A stretch of DNA of 44,227 nucleotides from an uncultured Rubrobacteraceae bacterium (GTDB lineage Bacteria > Actinomycetota > Rubrobacteria > Rubrobacterales > Rubrobacteraceae), in NCBI GenBank assembly GCA_902806065.1, contig CADCVE010000029.1:1-44227 (forward strand), given 5' to 3'. Under the pieces are notes generated by a model. That model was given only the letters and a program-made list of their open reading frames with translations. It had not been told where the DNA came from and did not search any database. Position numbers and translations under genes: made by a program. Within the stretch, counting starts at the first letter, position 1; each line of letters starts with the position of its first letter. Positions 43,174 to 44,227 of the stretch are shown piece after piece.

Positions 43174-43395
43174 TTAGAGAGCCGTCCAGAGGAAATAAGC
43201 TCCGCCAGCGAGGCTGAGGAGCCCGATCAGGGTCATCCTGATGCCGGCGATGACGTGGATACCGCGCTCCGAGAAGGGGCCGATCCCACCGCCGCGATGC
43301 TCCCGGCCGCCGCGCAGGAGAGCGTAGAGGCCGAAAGAGAGTGCGACGAGCCCGGTGACAATGAGGAATAGGCCCGCGGCGAGAGAGAGTTGCAT
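43174..43395 (-). CDS. Small two-span membrane protein
   Basis: A 73-residue protein with two hydrophobic segments (AAGLFLIVTGLVALSFGLYA and TLIGLLSLAGGAYFLW). Between them is a Gly/Arg loop, RGGREHRGGG. I recognise no family. The ATG at 43395 has GGAGCC just upstream and lies 11 bases after the TPR gene's stop, so they are cotranscribed. Confidence 0.7.
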   Translation of the reverse strand: MQLSLAAGLFLIVTGLVALSFGLYALLRGGREHRGGGIGPFSERGIHVIAGIRMTLIGLLSLAGGAYFLWTAL

Positions 43396-43406
43396 GAGGC
43401 TCCGGG

Positions 43407-44227
43407 CTACCTCGTCCCGTCACCTGCGTTGCCCGGGGTGTTCATGCGGTCCAGGAGGGAGCGGAACTTGGGGTGGTTGCGCAGGGGCGCGAACTCCAGG
43501 GCTTGCTTGAAGTGGTCCACGTCCTGCTCACCGGCGGCTACGGCCTTTTCGATGAAGTCCAGAGAGGCCGCGAAGTCTCCGCGCCGGGCCCTTATGCTTG
43601 CGAGCGCCGAGAGGGCGGGGGAATAGCCGGGGTCCGCGGCGACGGCCCGCACGAGGAACTCTTCCGCCGTTTCGAGGTCATCGGTCGCGTAGTAGAGACT
43701 CGCATAGGAGTAGAGGGAGCGGGGGTTGCCGGGGTCTTGTTTTAGGGCCTCGACGAAGTGCTCCTCTGCTTGCTCGACCTCACCCCGGCGCTCGTGGTAC
43801 AGACCGATCTCCAGGTGCGCGTTCGGGTCTTCGGGGTCGAGGTTCAAGACTGTCCTGTATGCTTCGGCCGAGCCTTCTTCATCGCCAAGGGCGAGACGCG
43901 CCTCACCAAGGGTGTAGAGGTGGCGGATCTCATCCTGGCCCAGCGCCACTGCTTCCTCGGCCAGCGAGAGCGCCTCCTTCGGGTTCTTGTTCTCGTTGAG
44001 GAGGTAGGCGGCGAGCTCGTCCCGGATCTCCGGCGATCCCGGACACTCTTCGAGTCCTCGCCGGAAGGCCCTCTCTGCCTCCTCGGGATGACCGTTGCGG
44101 GCGTGGCAGATTCCGAGGTTCGCGTGGGCCTCCCACCACTCCGGAGCGTAGGTTATGACCCGCTCGTAGTCGGCTATCGCATCGGGGTAACGCCCGAGCA
44201 TATCTAGAGAGTTGGCCCGGAACGTAC
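43407..44227 (-). CDS. TPR protein, 5' end outside the window
   Basis: The reading frame stays open to the right edge: before the ATG at 44201 it reads TFRANSLD, which completes a TPR helix with MLGRYPDAIADYERV. The gene therefore starts beyond 44227. About seven TPR units follow (WWEAHANLGICHARNGHPEEA, EAYRTVLNLDPEDPNAHLEI, EEHFVEALKQDPGNPRSLYS). The C-terminal segment LEFAPLRNHPKFRSLLDRM is a common TPR-protein end. It is a protein-binding scaffold with unknown partner. Confidence 0.85.
   Translation of the reverse strand, partial: TFRANSLDMLGRYPDAIADYERVITYAPEWWEAHANLGICHARNGHPEEAERAFRRGLEECPGSPEIRDELAAYLLNENKNPKEALSLAEEAVALGQDEIRHLYTLGEARLALGDEEGSAEAYRTVLNLDPEDPNAHLEIGLYHERRGEVEQAEEHFVEALKQDPGNPRSLYSYASLYYATDDLETAEEFLVRAVAADPGYSPALSALASIRARRGDFAASLDFIEKAVAAGEQDVDHFKQALEFAPLRNHPKFRSLLDRMNTPGNAGDGTR

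Noticed and set aside
1-44227. tRNA or rRNA genes
   Set aside because: I saw no tRNA cloverleaf with a T-loop GGTTCGA-type motif in the gaps and no rRNA-like stretch. A covariance-model scan could still find a small RNA.

Overview
The window is GC-rich DNA with many GTG and TTG starts and Shine-Dalgarno sites of the AGGAGG type. It also carries a lipoprotein with a DUF3105 domain, a thrC-thrB pair and a stand-alone polymerase A gene without a 5'-nuclease. Together these suggest a high-GC Gram-positive bacterium, probably a deep-branching actinobacterium such as Rubrobacter. That placement is an inference from gene style, not from a marker gene.

Positions 1 to about 32,870 form a surface-polysaccharide island built around sulfation. 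It contains ten sulfotransferase genes (48-1091, 1442-2683, 2864-4075, 7375-8523, 8687-9733, 9756-10799, 15635-16756, 17756-18871, 18926-19984, 25221-26210) and five glycosyltransferases (4161-5465, 14271-15638, 16776-17759, 22467-23495, 26253-27107). It also has a Wzm/Wzt-type ABC exporter (20250-22444), two dTDP-rhamnose genes (rmlC, rmlA), two SAM methyltransferases, and a 1024-residue membrane protein with a TPR tail. The simplest reading is a rhamnose-containing glycan built on the cytoplasmic face, sulfated and perhaps methylated there, and exported by the ABC transporter. No PAPS-synthesis, rmlB or rmlD gene is in the window.

The most unusual feature is modular. Six intact sulfotransferases from three catalytic subfamilies begin with the same short N-terminal module (M-P-[IV]-F..., then a basic amphipathic helix). 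A seventh has a frame-broken copy. Three other proteins, two sulfotransferases and one methyltransferase, end in a coiled coil followed by a shared tail, SR-x-W-[KR]-LL-x-K. The two tags never occur on the same protein. This looks like an addressing or assembly code for a sulfation complex.

The island also shows decay: a sulfatase remnant (5561-6260), transposase remnants (11002-11370 and perhaps 12558-12722), and a truncated phosphotransferase-like gene (23827-24666). Between 11,550 and 14,000 lie secreted-protein genes: an acidic calcium-repeat protein, a frameshifted relative, and a small tryptophan-rich protein. Several lesions are single-base deletions, so assembly error must be excluded for some of them.

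From about 32,980 the window is ordinary housekeeping DNA. In order it holds thrC, thrB, a frameshifted small secreted gene, a DUF3105 lipoprotein, a ferritin-like protein, rubredoxin, an MFS transporter, a Klenow-like DNA polymerase, a site-2-type protease with CBS domains, a cobalamin-binding-type protein, an HD hydrolase, a small membrane protein, and a TPR protein cut by the right edge.
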